DNA from: Lysobacterales bacterium
GTDB lineage: Bacteria > Pseudomonadota > Gammaproteobacteria > Xanthomonadales > Marinicellaceae
NCBI GenBank assembly: GCA_015494035.1
Contig: WGBZ01000188.1
Span: 1-6,881 of the forward strand
Direction of reading: 5' to 3'
Length of the DNA stretch: 6,881 nucleotides
Made by a program: the position numbers and the translations under genes. Under the pieces are notes generated by a model. That model made no database searches. It was given only the letters and a program-made list of their open reading frames with translations, and was not told where the DNA came from. The number at the start of each line of letters is the position of its first letter. Position 1 is the first letter of the stretch. Below are positions 4,957 through 6,881 of this stretch, one piece after another.

Positions 4957-6659
4957 ATAACACCCGCCCTCTTCTTTTTGCCGCCCTGTTTTTTCTCGGC
5001 TTTGCCCTGTACCAGAACTGGCAACAGGATTATGGCAGCCAGCCGACAGCAGGCAGTGACAGCTCACAAGCCGCTGAGAAAACAACCTCAGCCAGCGAAA
5101 GTGTGCCATCAATGGATGAGGCACCGCAGGCCAAAACCGGACAGCAAAAGGAAGAAAAACCGGAAAAGTCCCCACTGTTGGCAGACGGAGAAAAAACGCC
5201 AGAAACTTCTCGTGGCAGGCTGGTGGAAATCAATAACGGCGTATTGAAACTGAAAATTGACACGCAGGGCGCGGGCATCAAATACGCTGAATTGCTGGAC
5301 TACCCGGTGGAAAAAGGCGCCGACACCAACGTGGTGTTGATGAATGATGTGAAAGGCGATCGCTATTACGCCCAAAGTGGCCTGGTGTCCAATGCACCGG
5401 CCCCTGATCACCGGCAGGTATTTGAAACCCCCCATGAGAGCGTGGATGCCACCGGCACAGCCGTCGATATTCCTTTTAGCTGGGAAAAAGACGGGGTCAA
5501 AGTCACCAAAACCTATCACGTTGAGCCCAATTCTTACGTGATCTCCGTCAAACAGACGGTGGAAAACCAGAGCGGCCAGCCCTGGACGGGATACGCATAT
5601 CAACAATTGCAGCGCAATAACCCCTGGGAAGGCAAGAAAAGCGGCTTTACTGACCCCGGCCGCATGTCGCTGAAAGGCGCGTCTTTTTACGACCAGGAAG
5701 AAGGCTACACCAAAGTGCCTTTCAAAGACATGAAGGAAAACGCCGAAGAGGGTGAGCCGCCGGTGGAAGCCACCGTCAATAAGGGCTGGATTGCCATGGT
5801 GCAACACTATTTCCTGTCGTCTATTATCGACGACAAGGAACCATTGAAAGTGCAAACGCGTTACCTGCCGGATTCACCAACCCCTTATCTGATCCGCTTC
5901 CTGACCCCGACCCGCACCGTGCAACCTGGCCAACGCCAGGATTTTGAAGCCACATTGTTTGTGGGGCCAAAACTGCAGAAAGTATTGCCCACGGTGGCCG
6001 AAGGCCTGGAACTGACCGTGGACTACGGGATTTTCACCGTGATTGCCAAGCCGCTGTTTTCGGTCTTGTCCTTCATTTATTCCTTTGTGCTCAACTGGGG
6101 CTGGTCAATCGTCATTCTGACCATTCTGATCAAGCTGGCCTTTTTCAAACTGACCGAATCCCAGTACAAATCCATGGCCCGCATGCGCAAGCTGCAGCCA
6201 CGCATTCAAACCCTGAAAGAGCGCCACAAGGGCAATCGTCAGCGTTTCAACGAAGAAATGATGAAGCTGTACCAGAAAGAAAATGTCAATCCGCTGGGCG
6301 GCTGTCTGCCCATGTTGGTGCAGATCCCGGTCTTTATTGCCCTGTACTGGGTTCTGCTGGAAAGTGTGGAACTGCGTCAGGCGCCGTTTATCCTGTGGTT
6401 GCAGGATCTGTCCAGCCCCGATCCCTATTATATTCTGCCGGCCATCAATGCCGCGGCCATGTACATGACACAGCGCCTCTCACCCACGCCCGGCATGGAC
6501 CCTGTGCAACAGAAAGTGATGAAGTTCATGCCACTGGGCTTCTCCATCATGTTTGCCTTCTTCCAGTCTGGCCTGGTGCTTTACTGGGCGGTCAACAGCA
6601 GCTTGTCGCTGTTGCAGCAATGGGTGATCACCAAGCGCATTGAAAAACAGGCCAACTGA
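4953..6659 (+). CDS. yidC: Membrane protein insertase YidC
   Basis: YidC inserts and folds inner-membrane proteins, alone or with SecYEG. The 568-residue protein (E. coli 548) has an N-terminal membrane segment (about 5-21), a Ser/Glu/Lys/Gln-rich linker (about 27-85), a large periplasmic domain P1 (about 85-370), and the conserved insertase core with [14 protein letters not shown], the cytoplasmic hairpin ([18 protein letters not shown]), [34 protein letters not shown] and SGLVLYW. The positive charge in the hydrophilic groove is K394 where E. coli has R366. K399 replaces the usual proline in the FPLT motif, and Q538 replaces the usual proline in FP(S/A)GLVLYW. ATG 4953 is chosen over an ATG at 4908 because it gives the family's [12 protein letters not shown] start and an ATGA overlap with rnpA. 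No yidD lies between. Confidence 0.97.
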   Translation: MNNTRPLLFAALFFLGFALYQNWQQDYGSQPTAGSDSSQAAEKTTSASESVPSMDEAPQAKTGQQKEEKPEKSPLLADGEKTPETSRGRLVEINNGVLKLKIDTQGAGIKYAELLDYPVEKGADTNVVLMNDVKGDRYYAQSGLVSNAPAPDHRQVFETPHESVDATGTAVDIPFSWEKDGVKVTKTYHVEPNSYVISVKQTVENQSGQPWTGYAYQQLQRNNPWEGKKSGFTDPGRMSLKGASFYDQEEGYTKVPFKDMKENAEEGEPPVEATVNKGWIAMVQHYFLSSIIDDKEPLKVQTRYLPDSPTPYLIRFLTPTRTVQPGQRQDFEATLFVGPKLQKVLPTVAEGLELTVDYGIFTVIAKPLFSVLSFIYSFVLNWGWSIVILTILIKLAFFKLTESQYKSMARMRKLQPRIQTLKERHKGNRQRFNEEMMKLYQKENVNPLGGCLPMLVQIPVFIALYWVLLESVELRQAPFILWLQDLSSPDPYYILPAINAAAMYMTQRLSPTPGMDPVQQKVMKFMPLGFSIMFAFFQSGLVLYWAVNSSLSLLQQWVITKRIEKQAN

Positions 6660-6696
6660 ATCCACTGAGCCTGAACGCCCGGCGCAATCACCCAAT

Positions 6697-6881
6697 ATGA
6701 ACGACACCACAGACACCATCGCCGCCATCGCCACCGCGCCAGGGGTGGGCGGCGTGGGTATTGTGCGCGTGTCCGGGCCGCAGGCCGCGCAAATAGCCAG
6801 GGCCATTACCGGCACGGTGCCGCCGCCCCGGCAGGCGATCTTCAGGCCGTTTCGCTGGCCAGCAGCCACGCAATCCGAAGA
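6697..6881 (+). CDS. mnmE: MnmE tRNA modification GTPase (N-terminus only)
   Basis: MnmE with MnmG makes the 5-carboxymethylaminomethyl-type modification at the wobble U34 of certain tRNAs. The first 61 codons are present before the window ends. They match the start of the N-terminal folate-binding domain: [11 protein letters not shown] (residues 6-16), [11 protein letters not shown] (18-28), then a typical IARAITG. The residue in PGxGG is Val (V17), where Arg is common. The GTPase domain and C-terminal Cys motif are outside the window. The start lies 37 bp past yidC and has no strong ribosome site, but the fit to the family N-terminus supports it. Following yidC is the usual position in gammaproteobacteria. 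Confidence 0.93.
   Translation, partial: MNDTTDTIAAIATAPGVGGVGIVRVSGPQAAQIARAITGTVPPPRQAIFRPFRWPAATQSE

Noticed and set aside
5109..5855. Open frame of 248 codons on the minus strand
   Set aside because: It is antisense to the periplasmic domain of yidC and has no recognisable domain.

Overview
This window is the dnaA/oriC/rpmH neighbourhood of a gammaproteobacterial chromosome. The gene order (recF-dnaN-dnaA read leftward, rpmH-rnpA-yidC-mnmE read rightward) and the protein motifs fit that class. Base composition is moderate, about half G+C by eye. The genus cannot be told from the sequence. Nothing in the coding sequence itself looks foreign.

Left arm, minus strand: a 3'-truncated recF (RecF recombination mediator) runs off the left edge. 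It is followed to the right by complete dnaN (beta sliding clamp) and complete dnaA (replication initiator). Transcription runs dnaA -> dnaN -> recF. Between dnaN and dnaA lies a compact candidate origin of replication: an AT-rich stretch, one near-consensus and two perfect DnaA boxes, and a perfect IHF consensus match, laid out as in the E. coli origin but shorter and without any GATC site.

Right arm, plus strand: rpmH (ribosomal protein L34, 46 codons), rnpA (RNase P protein), yidC (inner-membrane insertase) and the first 61 codons of mnmE (tRNA U34 modification GTPase). A good sigma70 promoter lies 137 bp upstream of rpmH. A terminator-like hairpin lies between rpmH and rnpA. rnpA and yidC overlap by 4 bp, so the yidD gene usually found between them is missing.

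The least expected content is a pair of short non-coding elements of 160 and 162 bp, about 90% identical and in opposite orientation. One sits between recF and dnaN, the other between dnaN and dnaA. Each has about 18 bp terminal inverted repeats and a 4 bp target duplication (CTAA and CTAG, both fitting YTAR). They are MITE-like, probably moved by an IS5-type transposase encoded elsewhere. One sits directly against the dnaN stop codon, which is itself part of the target duplication; the other sits 14 bp beyond the dnaA stop and beside the origin. Together they bracket dnaN plus the candidate origin.
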